Source of the DNA: Bacteroidota bacterium
GTDB taxonomy: Bacteria > Bacteroidota > Bacteroidia > UKL13-3
Direction of reading: 5' to 3'
Assembly: GCA_040388375.1 (NCBI GenBank)
Contig: JAZKBU010000004.1
Coordinates: 391,567 to 455,566 of the forward strand
Length of the DNA: 64,000 nucleotides
The notes under the pieces are model-generated. The model had not been told where the DNA came from, ran no database searches, and worked only from the letters and a program-made list of their open reading frames with translations. This document shows, in pieces, positions 1-8,835 of this stretch (position 1 is the first letter of the stretch; every line of letters begins with the position of its first letter). The position numbers and the translations under genes were made by a program.

Positions 1-689
1 ATGGTAGTTTCCTCCGTAAATGGCAATAAGTTTTCTGTTTTCTTGTCGCTGAAAAAATCAATAATGCGCAGGTTTAAATCAGTAGGTTTTAAACTATGTA
101 TTTTATCATCGTTGTGAAACAAATCAAAAGCAATATGCGGATTAGCCAAAGCAGCCCTTGTAAACTCATCCACTATATGCCTGAATTCAACCGGGTTTGA
201 CTTTAAGAAATTTCTACGTGCAGGAATATTGAAAAATAAGTTTTTAACAGCAATGCTTGTTCCTACATTTTGCGCTATGGCTTCCTGTTTAACAATATGG
301 CTTCCTTCAATTAAAATATAAGTACCAATGGTATCATCAGCCCTTTTGGTTTTTAGTTCAACCTGCGCTACTGAGGCTACCGAAGCCAGTGCTTCTCCTC
401 TAAAGCCCATGGTTTTTATTTTAAATACATCTTCAATGGAATTAATTTTTGAAGTAGCATGTCTTTCCCAACACATACGTGCATCCGTTTCACTCATGCC
501 TTTACCATTATCAATAACCTGTACCAATGCTTTTCCTGCATCTTTAACAATGAGTTGTATATGAGTAGCACCAGCATCAATACTATTATCCAACAGTTCC
601 TTTACAATACTTGCTGGGCGTTGAATAACTTCGCCAGCAGCTATTTGATTGGCAACGTGCTCAGGTAAGAGTTTTATTATATCCGACAT
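1..689 (-). CDS. mutL: DNA mismatch repair protein MutL, N-terminal part (runs off the window)
   Basis: Translating the minus strand from the ATG at 689 gives an uninterrupted frame of 229 codons that leaves the window at base 1, so only the N-terminal ATPase part is seen. The GHKL ATP-binding motifs of MutL are present: [11 protein letters not shown] at residues 31-41, DNGKGM at 60-65 and GFRGEAL at 95-101. In the family the protein couples MutS mismatch recognition to downstream repair. Whether this copy has the C-terminal endonuclease motif cannot be seen. It is divergent from pth, with about 115 bp between the start codons. Confidence 0.96.
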   Translation of the reverse strand, partial: MSDIIKLLPEHVANQIAAGEVIQRPASIVKELLDNSIDAGATHIQLIVKDAGKALVQVIDNGKGMSETDARMCWERHATSKINSIEDVFKIKTMGFRGEALASVASVAQVELKTKRADDTIGTYILIEGSHIVKQEAIAQNVGTSIAVKNLFFNIPARRNFLKSNPVEFRHIVDEFTRAALANPHIAFDLFHNDDKIHSLKPTDLNLRIIDFFSDKKTENLLPFTEETT

Positions 690-764
690 ATTTATTAAAC
701 ACAAAAAACCGATAAAATAAGCACAATATGAAATAAAGTTTATGCATATTTTTTGCAAAATAGA

Positions 765-793
765 TTGCTTCATTTTTTACTTTATTATATTTG
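765..793 (+). promoter_or_regulatory. Candidate Bacteroidota-type promoter for pth-menE
   Basis: TTG at 765-767 and TATATTTG at 786-793 are 18 nt apart and match the TTG/TAnnTTTG pattern of Bacteroidota primary-sigma promoters. The predicted transcript would start just ahead of the pth ATG at 805. Confidence 0.45.
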
Positions 794-804
794 ACCATTA
801 ATCA

Positions 805-1365
805 ATGAAATATTTAATAGTAGGTTTAGGAAATATAGGTGCTGATTATGCGCAAACGCGCCATAATATTGGTTTTGATATTGCCGATGTATTGGCACAA
901 AAACACCAGGTTAGTTTTGATGTAAACAAGCATGCAGAATATGCTGTAGCAAATACCAAAGGACGACAATTACATATTATAAAGCCTACTACTTACATGA
1001 ATTTAAGTGGTAAAGCAGTTCGTTTTTGGATGCAGGAATTGAAAATTCCTATTGAAAATATTTTTGTTTTGGTGGACGATTTAGCCATAGATTTTGGCAA
1101 ACTTCGTATTCGTGGAAATGGTAGTGATGCTGGCCACAATGGATTGAAAAATATTACCGAAGTTTTAAATACCCAAAACTACCCAAGACTAAGATTTGGT
1201 ATTAGCAACAACTTCCCAAAAGGCCGACAAATTGATTATGTATTGGGGCAGTGGAGCACCGATGAAAAAAAAGAAATACCATTTCTTATTCAAAAATCGG
1301 TTGATGCCGTGGAGTCTTTTGCCTTTAGAGGTTTAGCGCAAACCATGAATGAGTTTAATAAATAA
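805..1365 (+). CDS. pth: Peptidyl-tRNA hydrolase
   Basis: This 186-aa protein is a full-length bacterial Pth, the enzyme that cleaves peptidyl-tRNAs released from stalled ribosomes and recycles the tRNA. The family residues are visible: N10 in the opening GLGN motif, catalytic H20 in TRHNIGF, N66 in YMNLSG, the acidic pair D91-D92, and a GHNGL motif further on. The stop overlaps the start of menE by one base (TAATG), so the two genes should be co-transcribed and translationally coupled. A phylum-type promoter lies just upstream. Confidence 0.97.
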   Translation: MKYLIVGLGNIGADYAQTRHNIGFDIADVLAQKHQVSFDVNKHAEYAVANTKGRQLHIIKPTTYMNLSGKAVRFWMQELKIPIENIFVLVDDLAIDFGKLRIRGNGSDAGHNGLKNITEVLNTQNYPRLRFGISNNFPKGRQIDYVLGQWSTDEKKEIPFLIQKSVDAVESFAFRGLAQTMNEFNK

Positions 1366-2444
1366 TGCGTTTATTTATTAACCATATTCCATTTGTAATT
1401 GAATCGTTAAACGATTTAAAAACAATTGATACAACCCAATTAAACAACAACCAACTAAAAGCATTTTTCTTTATTGAAAAATGGTATAAAGAAGAGCCCT
1501 TTACCTTTCATAGCTCAGGCAGTACAGGCATTCCAAAAGCATTTACTTTTGCAAAATCCGATGTTGTTTGGTCAGCTACGCAAACTATTGAGTACTTAAA
1601 TTTAGTGGATGATAAACACCATTTTTTTATTTGTTTAGATATAGGTTTAGTTGCCGGGGCAATGCTTCTAGCACGTGCTATTTTGCTCAATGCTGATATA
1701 ACTATTGTAAGTCCAAGTAGCAATCCATTTCAAGCTATAGATGTAAACCATGCGTACACCATAACCTCCTTAGTGCCTATGCAAATACAAGTAATTTTAG
1801 CAGAAGCAAATGGGGCAGGCATATTGAACAAATTTAAACATATATTATTGGGTGGAGCACCCATACATGCACAGTTAAATGCAGCTATTCAGCAGTTGGA
1901 TTGCGAAGTATGGCACACGTATGGAATGACCGAAACCCTTAGTCATATTGCTTTGCGTAATATTAAACGTGATGCTGAATTTCATTTATTGCCAAATAAT
2001 TTTATAGCTTTAGATGAACGCCATTGTTTAAAAATTAAAAATATAGTTACCCAAAATAAGTGGTTACAAACCAATGATATTGTAATTATAAGCAAGCAAA
2101 CTTTTATGGTGGTTGGGCGCTATGATTTCATCATTAACAGCGGTGGTTTTAAAGTAAATGCTTTAAAGGTTGAAGAAGAAATATTGATTTATTTGAACCA
2201 GCAACAGATACAAAACGTAGTGTTTTTTATAAGCAGTATTCCTGATGATTTATTGGGGCAGAAAGTAGTTTTAGTAATAAAGCAAGGGGCTTTTGCCAAA
2301 CAATTATTTGAAAGCCTGCAAACAGCTTTAAAGCAAGTGCTACATCCTTATGAGGTACCAAAGGAAATGGTAGAAGTACCTCGTTTTTTTTATACACTTA
2401 GCCAAAAACTAGATAGAAATAAAATTATGTTACAAATAAAGTAA
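1365..2444 (+). CDS. menE: AMP-binding ligase, probable O-succinylbenzoate-CoA ligase
   Basis: This 359-aa adenylate-forming enzyme is short for the ANL superfamily. It has the P-loop-like motif SSGSTGIPK at residues 50-58, the YGMTET motif that positions the adenylate, and a C-terminal subdomain with a GRYD hinge. Compact proteins of this form are usually annotated in Bacteroidota as MenE, which activates O-succinylbenzoate in menaquinone synthesis. No other men gene is in the window, so substrate specificity is inferred from size and resemblance. It starts within the pth stop codon and ends at a strong bidirectional terminator. Confidence 0.75.
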   Translation: MRLFINHIPFVIESLNDLKTIDTTQLNNNQLKAFFFIEKWYKEEPFTFHSSGSTGIPKAFTFAKSDVVWSATQTIEYLNLVDDKHHFFICLDIGLVAGAMLLARAILLNADITIVSPSSNPFQAIDVNHAYTITSLVPMQIQVILAEANGAGILNKFKHILLGGAPIHAQLNAAIQQLDCEVWHTYGMTETLSHIALRNIKRDAEFHLLPNNFIALDERHCLKIKNIVTQNKWLQTNDIVIISKQTFMVVGRYDFIINSGGFKVNALKVEEEILIYLNQQQIQNVVFFISSIPDDLLGQKVVLVIKQGAFAKQLFESLQTALKQVLHPYEVPKEMVEVPRFFYTLSQKLDRNKIMLQIK

Positions 2445-2448
2445 ACAT

Positions 2449-2480
2449 AAAAAAAGCTGCCCTTTTGAGGCAGCTTTTTT
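2449..2480. terminator. Bidirectional terminator between menE and accD
   Basis: The arms AAAAAGCTGCC and GGCAGCTTTTT pair around a CTTTTGA loop. There is a T run on the plus side and an A run on the other, so the hairpin can end both convergent transcripts. Confidence 0.85.
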
Positions 2481-2481
2481 A

Positions 2482-3348
2482 TTATTCAGCTTTTGCAAAA
2501 GGCTTTTCAGCCCAAAGATGCAATAGCGTACTTAATTGTTGTTTTAGTTGCGTACGTGGTACTATCATGTCTACAAAGCCATGTTCCAATAAAAACTCTG
2601 AGCTTTGAAAACCTTTTGGTAAGTCTTTACCAATGGTTTCACGTATAACACGTGGTCCGGCAAATCCTATCAATGCTTCAGGTTCTGCTATATTCACATC
2701 ACCAAGCATAGCAAATGATGCTGTAACACCACCTGTGGTTGGGTCGGTAAGTAAACTTATATAAGGTACTCCTGCCTGACCTAACAAAGCTAGTTTAGCC
2801 GAAGTTTTGGCCATTTGCATTAAACTGAATGCAGCCTCCATCATACGTGCTCCGCCTGATTTTGAAATAACCATAACCGGAATTCTGTTTTCGCGTCCGT
2901 AATCAATAGCACGGGCAATTTTCTCACCTACCACGCTTCCCATACTTCCACCAATAAATCCAAAATCCATACAAGCTACTACCAGTGGCATATCATCTAA
3001 ATTTCCAACACCTACACGCATGGCATCATCCATTCCTGTTTTTTTAATGGTTTCAGCTAAGCGATCTTTGTATGCTTTTGTATCTTTAAATGTTAAAGGA
3101 TCAGTAGGTTTTATCTGGCTGAATAATTCTTGAAAAGTGCCTTCGTCAAACAATACTTCAAAATATTCTCTCGAGCCTATTTTATCGTGGTAATTGCAGT
3201 GCATACATACATACTTATTTGTTGCATGGTCTGAACTCAATACCGCTTTTTTACAGCGCGAGCATTTATGCCACAATCCATCTGGTACTGATTTTTTATC
3301 AGACGTTGATGTCGTGATTCCTTCTTTTACTCTTTTAAACCAACTCAT
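2482..3348 (-). CDS. accD: Acetyl-CoA carboxylase carboxyltransferase subunit beta
   Basis: This 288-aa protein is the beta half of the carboxyltransferase that moves CO2 from carboxy-biotin to acetyl-CoA, the first committed step of fatty acid synthesis. It opens with the family's zinc ribbon (C29, C32, C48, C51). The crotonase-fold carboxyltransferase core follows, with SGGARM and a glycine-rich TGGVTASFAMLGD stretch. Length is typical. It lies 72 bp downstream of the aldolase gene on the same strand. An inverted repeat in that gap may partly uncouple the two genes. Confidence 0.97.
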   Translation of the reverse strand: MSWFKRVKEGITTSTSDKKSVPDGLWHKCSRCKKAVLSSDHATNKYVCMHCNYHDKIGSREYFEVLFDEGTFQELFSQIKPTDPLTFKDTKAYKDRLAETIKKTGMDDAMRVGVGNLDDMPLVVACMDFGFIGGSMGSVVGEKIARAIDYGRENRIPVMVISKSGGARMMEAAFSLMQMAKTSAKLALLGQAGVPYISLLTDPTTGGVTASFAMLGDVNIAEPEALIGFAGPRVIRETIGKDLPKGFQSSEFLLEHGFVDMIVPRTQLKQQLSTLLHLWAEKPFAKAE

Positions 3349-3370
3349 TTTTTGTAGTTTATAACTTTAA

Positions 3371-3410
3371 GCTTTTGGTAACCCAATAGAAAAATGAAGC
3401 TACCAAAAGC
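3371..3410 (-). terminator. Inverted repeat between fbaB and accD, possible weak terminator
   Basis: GCTTTTGGTA (3371-3380) and TACCAAAAGC (3401-3410) are perfect 10-bp arms around a 20-nt loop. On the minus strand it follows the aldolase stop. There is no long U tract, so it may act as a processing or attenuation hairpin instead. Confidence 0.4.
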
Positions 3411-3420
3411 CTGATTGCAA

Positions 3421-4473
3421 TTACGCAATAGTAATACTGTTATCTAAATAAACGTCTTGAATAGTGTTTAATAAAGCTATTCCTTCGTTCATAGGTTTTT
3501 GGAAAGCTTTACGACCACTGATTAAACCTTGTCCACCTGCACGTTTGTTAATTACTGCTGTTGTTACTGCTTCAGCTAAATCGCTTGCACCTTTACTTTC
3601 TCCACCTGAGTTAATTAAACCTTGTCTGCCCATATAGCAATTAGCTACTTGGTAACGGGTTAAATCAATAGGGTGGTCAGTAGTTAACTCGCTATATACT
3701 TTAGCATGTGTTTTACCGTGTTTAGTAGCATTGTAACCACCATTATTGGTAGGTAATTTTTGTTTAATAATATCAGCTTGAATAGTTACTCCTAAATGGT
3801 TTGCCTGACCTGTTAAGTCAGCAGCAGCATGGTAATCAACACCATCTACTTTAAATGAATTATTACGTAAGTAACACCATAAAATAGTAGCCATACCTAA
3901 TTCATGTGCGCGTTCAAATGCAGCAGCTACTTCTTGTATTTGTCTGCCTGATTCATCAGAACCAAAATAAATGGTAGCACCTACTGCTACAGCACCTAAA
4001 TTGTAAGCCTCATCAACTGAACCAAACATAATTTGGTCAAATTTATTAGGGTAACTTAAAAACTCGTTGTGGTTAATTTTAACAATGAAAGGAATTTTAT
4101 GTGCGTATTTGCGCGACATAGAAGCCAATACTCCGTATGTAGAAGCAACCGCATTACAACCACCTTCAATAGCTAATTTAACAATATTTTCAGGGTCGAA
4201 GAAAGCAGGATTTGGTGCAAATGAAGCTCCGGCAGAATGCTCAATACCTTGATCAACAGGCAAAATAGACATGTAACCGGTATTTGCTAAACGACCATTA
4301 CCATATAATTGAGCAAGGCTACGCAATACTTGTGGAGTACGGTTGGTTTGTGCAAAAATACGATCTACAAAATCGCTACCTGGTAAATGAATATTTGATT
4401 TGCTAATAGTTTTACTTTCGTGATTTAAATAGTAATCGGCTTTATCGCCAAGTAATTCAACAATTTTCGACAT
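3421..4473 (-). CDS. fbaB: Class I fructose-bisphosphate aldolase (FbaB/DhnA type)
   Basis: This 350-aa protein belongs to the archaeal-type class I aldolases, which cleave fructose-1,6-bisphosphate through a lysine Schiff base and need no metal. Recognisable segments are [12 protein letters not shown] near the N-terminus, [10 protein letters not shown], the central [11 protein letters not shown] strand, ADIIKQKLP carrying a candidate Schiff-base lysine, and a [10 protein letters not shown] phosphate-binding segment. Length fits the family. It is glycolytic or gluconeogenic and cytoplasmic. accD lies downstream on the same strand. Confidence 0.92.
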   Translation of the reverse strand: MSKIVELLGDKADYYLNHESKTISKSNIHLPGSDFVDRIFAQTNRTPQVLRSLAQLYGNGRLANTGYMSILPVDQGIEHSAGASFAPNPAFFDPENIVKLAIEGGCNAVASTYGVLASMSRKYAHKIPFIVKINHNEFLSYPNKFDQIMFGSVDEAYNLGAVAVGATIYFGSDESGRQIQEVAAAFERAHELGMATILWCYLRNNSFKVDGVDYHAAADLTGQANHLGVTIQADIIKQKLPTNNGGYNATKHGKTHAKVYSELTTDHPIDLTRYQVANCYMGRQGLINSGGESKGASDLAEAVTTAVINKRAGGQGLISGRKAFQKPMNEGIALLNTIQDVYLDNSITIA

Positions 4474-4998
4474 AGTGTTATTTTTTAAAATGTATAGTTT
4501 TTAAATTTTTGAGCGGTGCAATTTATGCATTTTTATGAATATATCATTTTTTTGCAGGCATGCTTGTAAGCAGTTGGAAATTAAATATTTTAATATGCTT
4601 ATGGAGAGTATTTTGGTAAAAACAAAACACCCCACTTCCTATTGGAAAGTGAGGCGTAATAGTTTATTTATAGGGCTTTTGGTTATTGGTTGGCTTCTGT
4701 CTAGTAATCCACTTAACAAATCAAAACTGATAACATTATCAATTACATTTATTTATTATTAGTTTTATCTAGAACCGATGAAGTAAAAAATAGGTAGCAA
4801 TAACTTCACCCATTTTGTAACAGTTTGATTGCAAGGCATTAGTTAAAACATTCATTAATGTTCTTGTTTCATTTTGGGAGATATTTTGTTTATTTAAGAA
4901 CCAAATAGAATTGTATTTCCTGTTTTATTTAACTTAGTAATAATTGTAAAGCCATTTGGTTTGCCTTAAATTTGGCGCTTTATTTTTTAAGATAATTC
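4474..4998. other. Intergenic region, 525 bp, between divergent fbaB and the haem-type lipoprotein gene
   Basis: I see no convincing gene here. An open frame at 4535-4762 has no recognisable domain, no signal and no good start context, and I treat it as chance. An imperfect hairpin (cacttcc/ggaaagtg) lies near 4630-4655. The only clear regulatory signal is the promoter at 4944-4974. Confidence 0.5.
4944..4974 (+). promoter_or_regulatory. Candidate Bacteroidota-type promoter for the haem-type lipoprotein
   Basis: TTG at 4944-4946 and TAAATTTG at 4967-4974 are 20 nt apart. The downstream start codon is at 4999. Confidence 0.45.
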
Positions 4999-5688
4999 AT
5001 GAAAAACCTTTTTACAACTTTTGCATTAATAGTATTTGCTGTTTTTTTATTAGCTACCTGTAAACACGAAGCCACTCAAATAATTATAACCAAAGATACC
5101 ACCAATAACAACCCACCCGTAACACCTACACCAACTTACGATTCGGTATGCTTTAATACGCAAATATTGCCTTTAATTACTTCTAGTTGTGCGCAAAGCG
5201 GCTGTCACGACCCTATTACTGAAGAGGAAGATTTAAACTTAACAACTTATTCAGCTATTAGTAAGTTAGCTAAAGATGGCGATTTGATTGAATATATTAC
5301 CCATACAAAAGAATCAAAAAGAATGCCTCCACCACCTCAGCCACGTATGGATACAGCCAATATTAGTTTAATTAAAAAATGGATTAAGGAAGGAAGAAGG
5401 AATACCATTTGTAATACCAGCAATTGCGATACTACCAATGTAGCCTACGGTACACATATAGTTCCTTTAATGAATACGTATTGCAAAGCTTGCCACAATA
5501 CAGGTAATAAAGAAGGTAATATAAATTTAGATAATTATAGCGATGTGAAAAGTCAAACGCTTAGCGGAAACTTAATTTGTTCCATAACCAATACCGGCTG
5601 TAAGTTTATGCCACAGGGAGGCGCTATGTTAAGCACTTGTAATATAAGGAAAATAAAAATTTGGGCGGCTAATAATTGCCCTCAATAA
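4999..5688 (+). CDS. Lipoprotein with two cytochrome c-like (planctomycete-type) domains
   Basis: The 229-aa product begins with a lipoprotein signal ending in LLATC (C21). Two related modules of about 85 residues follow, each with a haem c-type motif near its start and a conserved 'IKKWI/IKIWA' segment at its end. Module 2 has a normal CXXCH (CKACH). Module 1 has CAQSGCH, four residues between the cysteines instead of two, and also a MPPP segment. Related domains are annotated as planctomycete-type cytochrome c. I infer an envelope electron-transfer or haem-binding role; the partner is unknown. It is convergent with gldH, 11 bp away. Confidence 0.7.
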   Translation: MKNLFTTFALIVFAVFLLATCKHEATQIIITKDTTNNNPPVTPTPTYDSVCFNTQILPLITSSCAQSGCHDPITEEEDLNLTTYSAISKLAKDGDLIEYITHTKESKRMPPPPQPRMDTANISLIKKWIKEGRRNTICNTSNCDTTNVAYGTHIVPLMNTYCKACHNTGNKEGNINLDNYSDVKSQTLSGNLICSITNTGCKFMPQGGAMLSTCNIRKIKIWAANNCPQ

Positions 5689-5699
5689 GAAAACCTGCT

Positions 5700-6203
5700 T
5701 TACCAGGCTTTAGATTCTTTGCTCCAATATTCTACCCTTACTCCGGCACTTTGTACATTTTGTAAAATATCATCGCGCATGTTTTGCTCCAGTGTAAATA
5801 CGTGAATGCCTTGTTGTTTAAACTTCATTCGGGGTTTAAACTGTAATTGGTAACTGTATAAATTGCCTAAGCCTTTGCCCAACCATTTTCCCCTGTCGTC
5901 AGCTAAAACAAATTCTACACGCTCTTTACTTACCGATTTATCCGGTAGGGTTTCGCTAACCCACATAAACAAATTGCTGTACTTATAGTCGCCATTTATA
6001 CGCAGGTTAATAAACAGGTTATAGTATTTAGTAGTATCAGAAATATTGATATCAAACTGTAAAGGCATTTTGTAATCCCACGCTAAAGCTGGTATTTCTT
6101 TGTTTTCATCAAATAAACGGTTTTCATCAGCACAAGAAGTAATGATGAACGATGCAACTAAAAAATAAATTATAATAAAGGCTTGTTTACTCTTTTTTAT
6201 CAT
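5700..6203 (-). CDS. gldH: Gliding motility lipoprotein GldH
   Basis: This 167-aa protein has a lipoprotein signal with its acylated cysteine at C24 (ending ITSC). The mature part matches the GldH family, with a DINISDTTKYYNLFINLR strand and a GKGLGNLYSYQLQF segment near the end. In Flavobacterium GldH is required for gliding and for the SprB adhesin system, which fits a T9SS-bearing organism. I chose the ATG at 6203. A longer frame reaches 6284, but it would place about 27 charged residues before the signal peptide. The chosen start overlaps the end of the PSP1 gene by 17 bp, suggesting coupling. Confidence 0.85.
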   Translation of the reverse strand: MIKKSKQAFIIIYFLVASFIITSCADENRLFDENKEIPALAWDYKMPLQFDINISDTTKYYNLFINLRINGDYKYSNLFMWVSETLPDKSVSKERVEFVLADDRGKWLGKGLGNLYSYQLQFKPRMKFKQQGIHVFTLEQNMRDDILQNVQSAGVRVEYWSKESKAW

Positions 6204-7506
6204 TGGGTTTATTATTGTTGGGCCTGTTATTATTTTTGTTTTTATAGCGCGGCTTGTGGGAAGCAGCTTTAGTTGGAGTGCCATTTTCTGCAGTAGCTAC
6301 CACATTGTTATTTGGTTTTGCTTCTGCATTTGCAGGAGAAGTATTATTATTAGGTCTGTTGTTGTTAGGTTTATGGTTCCTGTTGTTTTTGTTTCTATTA
6401 TTGTTATTGCGTTTTTTATCCTTATCGTCCAAACGCGTAACGCTATCCATTCCCATATCGTTTTTAAACTCCAGCTCTACCACTTTATTAACCTGCGTTT
6501 TAACTTTTACCACCAAATCAGGTTTTATACCTTCTTTGTTTTGGCTAATATATTGGTTAACGGCTTCTACACCTAGCTCAATCCACTCGCCACTTGTTTC
6601 GCCAGTTGGCGCAAAAAACAAGGTTCGTTTTAGTATGTCTGACTTTACTTGGCGGTAACGTAAATCACCGGCAAATTCCAATATAGTATTGTCTTTTTCA
6701 GGAAAATCTTTAAGCGATTCCTGATAAACATCTAACTCAAAGTTTAAACAACATTTTAGTTTACCACATTGCCCTGAAAGTTTCAGCTGATTGATAGATA
6801 AATTTTGGTAGCGTGCTGCATTGATATGAACCATTTTAAAATCGGTTAACCAGGTACTGCAACATAACTCGCGTCCACAACTACCTATAGCACCTAAACG
6901 GCCCGCTTCCTGGCGGTAACCAATTTGTTTCATTTCTATACGCACTTTAAACTCATCAGCTAATTTTTTAATAAGTTCTCTAAAGTCCACTCGCTCCTCT
7001 GCGGTATAGTAAAAAGTAGCTTTTCTTCTATCTCCTTGGTATTCCACATCACTTAACTTCATGTTAAGGCCAAGTTGTAGCGCATGTGTACGTGCTTTAA
7101 ACATGGTTGGAATTTCAAGCTCTTTATTTTCTTTAAATCTTGTTTCGTCCGTTTCGTTAGCCCTGCGGGTAATTTTTTTGATATGCTCACTTTCAGGAGT
7201 TAGTCCTACTTTTTTTAATTGTAGTTTTACTAATTCACCTTTTAAATTTACTACACCAATATCGTAACCGTTTTCTAATTCAACAACAACGGTATCACCA
7301 TTGGTTATATCAAGATTATGTAAGTTTCTGTAATATTCTTTACGCGTGCCCTTAAAACGTACTTCTACTACGTCAAAAGGTTTTGTATGTGGCGGCATTA
7401 CTATGTCGCTTAACCAATCGTATGTATTTAATTTATTGCACCCTCCGGTGCTACACCCTCCACTTGAGCAGCCACCCGTGCTGCAGCCTCCGCTTGAACA
7501 ACCCAT
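6187..7506 (-). CDS. ricT: PSP1/RicT (YaaT)-family protein with Cys-repeat N-terminus
   Basis: The 439-aa product has a PSP1 core of about 270 residues. The Fe-S/metal-binding cysteines of RicT are visible as C210, C215, C216 and C247, C252, C253. In Bacillus, RicT acts in the RicAFT complex in mRNA maturation; the role in Bacteroidota is not settled. Residues 1-23 are four Cys-Ser/Thr-x-Gly-Gly repeats giving six cysteines in 23 residues. The C-terminal 70-80 residues are an Asn/Lys/Arg/Pro-rich tail, presumably disordered and possibly RNA-binding. It sits between holB and gldH, an arrangement I recall from other Bacteroidota. Confidence 0.85.
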   Translation of the reverse strand: MGCSSGGCSTGGCSSGGCSTGGCNKLNTYDWLSDIVMPPHTKPFDVVEVRFKGTRKEYYRNLHNLDITNGDTVVVELENGYDIGVVNLKGELVKLQLKKVGLTPESEHIKKITRRANETDETRFKENKELEIPTMFKARTHALQLGLNMKLSDVEYQGDRRKATFYYTAEERVDFRELIKKLADEFKVRIEMKQIGYRQEAGRLGAIGSCGRELCCSTWLTDFKMVHINAARYQNLSINQLKLSGQCGKLKCCLNFELDVYQESLKDFPEKDNTILEFAGDLRYRQVKSDILKRTLFFAPTGETSGEWIELGVEAVNQYISQNKEGIKPDLVVKVKTQVNKVVELEFKNDMGMDSVTRLDDKDKKRNNNNRNKNNRNHKPNNNRPNNNTSPANAEAKPNNNVVATAENGTPTKAASHKPRYKNKNNNRPNNNKPNDKKE

Positions 7507-7608
7507 TTACTTTTATTTATTATTAAATAATTAAACATCAAAAAATTTAAAGTTTTTGTGGTGTGCTAATTCCTCAAAAACACAATTAAAACAGTGCAAA
7601 ATACAGCA

Positions 7609-8754
7609 TTATTTTTTTGCTGTTACCTGTTGTAATTGTTTGCCAATATACATAGAAAGATTTAAATACATAATACGAACACTTGCATTACGCTCCACAT
7701 GGAATATAGCTTCGTCAATAGCGGTTGAAATAAGACCCAAATTGTCAGGCGTAAACACACTGCTAAACTGGTTAAGGAAAGCCAGTTCCGCCTCACTGTT
7801 TTTACGTAATGAAGCATGCCCGTATTTAAAAATAAAAGCAGAGCGAATCATTTGACTACTGTAAGTTAAAAAACTTTTTACCTGTTCTCTTCCTGCATTG
7901 GCTAATCTATCTACCACCAAACCTAATTCATCGGTAGCAGAGCCTTCTTTATTCATTTTATTGTAGGTATAAGCTTTACGCATCCAGTCAATAAACAAGC
8001 TTAAATAATCATCGTGGTCAATATCAATTAAATGCAAAGCTAAATTGTAATTACCACTTACTAGTCGCGATAAAGCTTGTGCTTTGTTAGCATCTATTTG
8101 GTGTTGTGTAGTTAAAACCTGTTCAATATCGTTATCCGTTATTTGAGGTACTTTTATTAATTGAGCCCGCGATAGAATGGTAGCTAAAACTTTTTCCGTA
8201 TCGTTAGCTACCAAAATAATAAGTGTATTTTCTGGTGGTTCTTCTAATAGTTTCAGTAAAATATTGCCCTCGTTTTTCATGTATTCGGGCATCCAGATAA
8301 TTATTGTTTTGTATTTGGCTTCGTATGCTTTCAGGCCTAGTTTTCTTATAATATCCCTGCATTCATCAGCGGTAATATTTCCCTGTTTGTTACCTGCACT
8401 ATCCAGTTTGCTTAACCAATCAAAATCATTGAGGTAAGGGTTTTCAATAATAGCTTCCCTAAACTCGCTAATCAGTTCAACACTTAATTTGTTTGGCGAT
8501 ATAGTTGGATAGGTAAAGTGTAAATCAGGATGAATATATTTTTGGTATTTAACACAACTTGAACATACACCACAACTATCCGTTTCACTGGCATCTAAAC
8601 AATTAATGTATTGGGCGTAGGCAATGGCTAAGGCTAAATTACCACTTCCTTCAGCACCTAAAAAAAGTTGCGCATGGCTAATGCGCCCTTCTTTAGTGGT
8701 TTGAATAAGTTTTTGTATTAAAGGCTTTTGGCCTACAATAGTTTTAAATTGCAT
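7609..8754 (-). CDS. holB: DNA polymerase III subunit delta'
   Basis: This 381-aa clamp-loader subunit starts at the ATG at 8754 (MQFKTIVGQ), the usual opening of the family. A frame reaching 8790 adds 12 unlikely residues. The P-loop is degenerate: GAEGSGN (33-39) lacks the Lys-Ser/Thr that binds ATP, as expected for delta', the non-hydrolysing wrench of the clamp loader. Zinc-module cysteines C61, C64 and C67 follow; a fourth may be C52. A LLEEPP motif and an SRAQ sensor-1-like segment fit the AAA+ fold. Confidence 0.92.
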   Translation of the reverse strand: MQFKTIVGQKPLIQKLIQTTKEGRISHAQLFLGAEGSGNLALAIAYAQYINCLDASETDSCGVCSSCVKYQKYIHPDLHFTYPTISPNKLSVELISEFREAIIENPYLNDFDWLSKLDSAGNKQGNITADECRDIIRKLGLKAYEAKYKTIIIWMPEYMKNEGNILLKLLEEPPENTLIILVANDTEKVLATILSRAQLIKVPQITDNDIEQVLTTQHQIDANKAQALSRLVSGNYNLALHLIDIDHDDYLSLFIDWMRKAYTYNKMNKEGSATDELGLVVDRLANAGREQVKSFLTYSSQMIRSAFIFKYGHASLRKNSEAELAFLNQFSSVFTPDNLGLISTAIDEAIFHVERNASVRIMYLNLSMYIGKQLQQVTAKK

Positions 8755-8835
8755 TACCTGCAAATAACAAAAAAATATTGCTAAGGGCAAAGCCCGGCAG
8801 TTAAATAAATACGTTTGTTATAAACAAGTACTGTT

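Noticed and set aside
4535..4762. 75-codon open frame in the fbaB-lipoprotein gap
   Set aside because: No domain, no promoter in the right place and no coding character; it begins in the leader region of the divergent aldolase gene.
6254..6658. 134-codon open frame opposite the RicT-like gene
   Set aside because: It is the complement of the Asn/Lys-rich tail, giving a Leu/Phe-rich translation that mimics a membrane protein; the minus-strand gene explains it.
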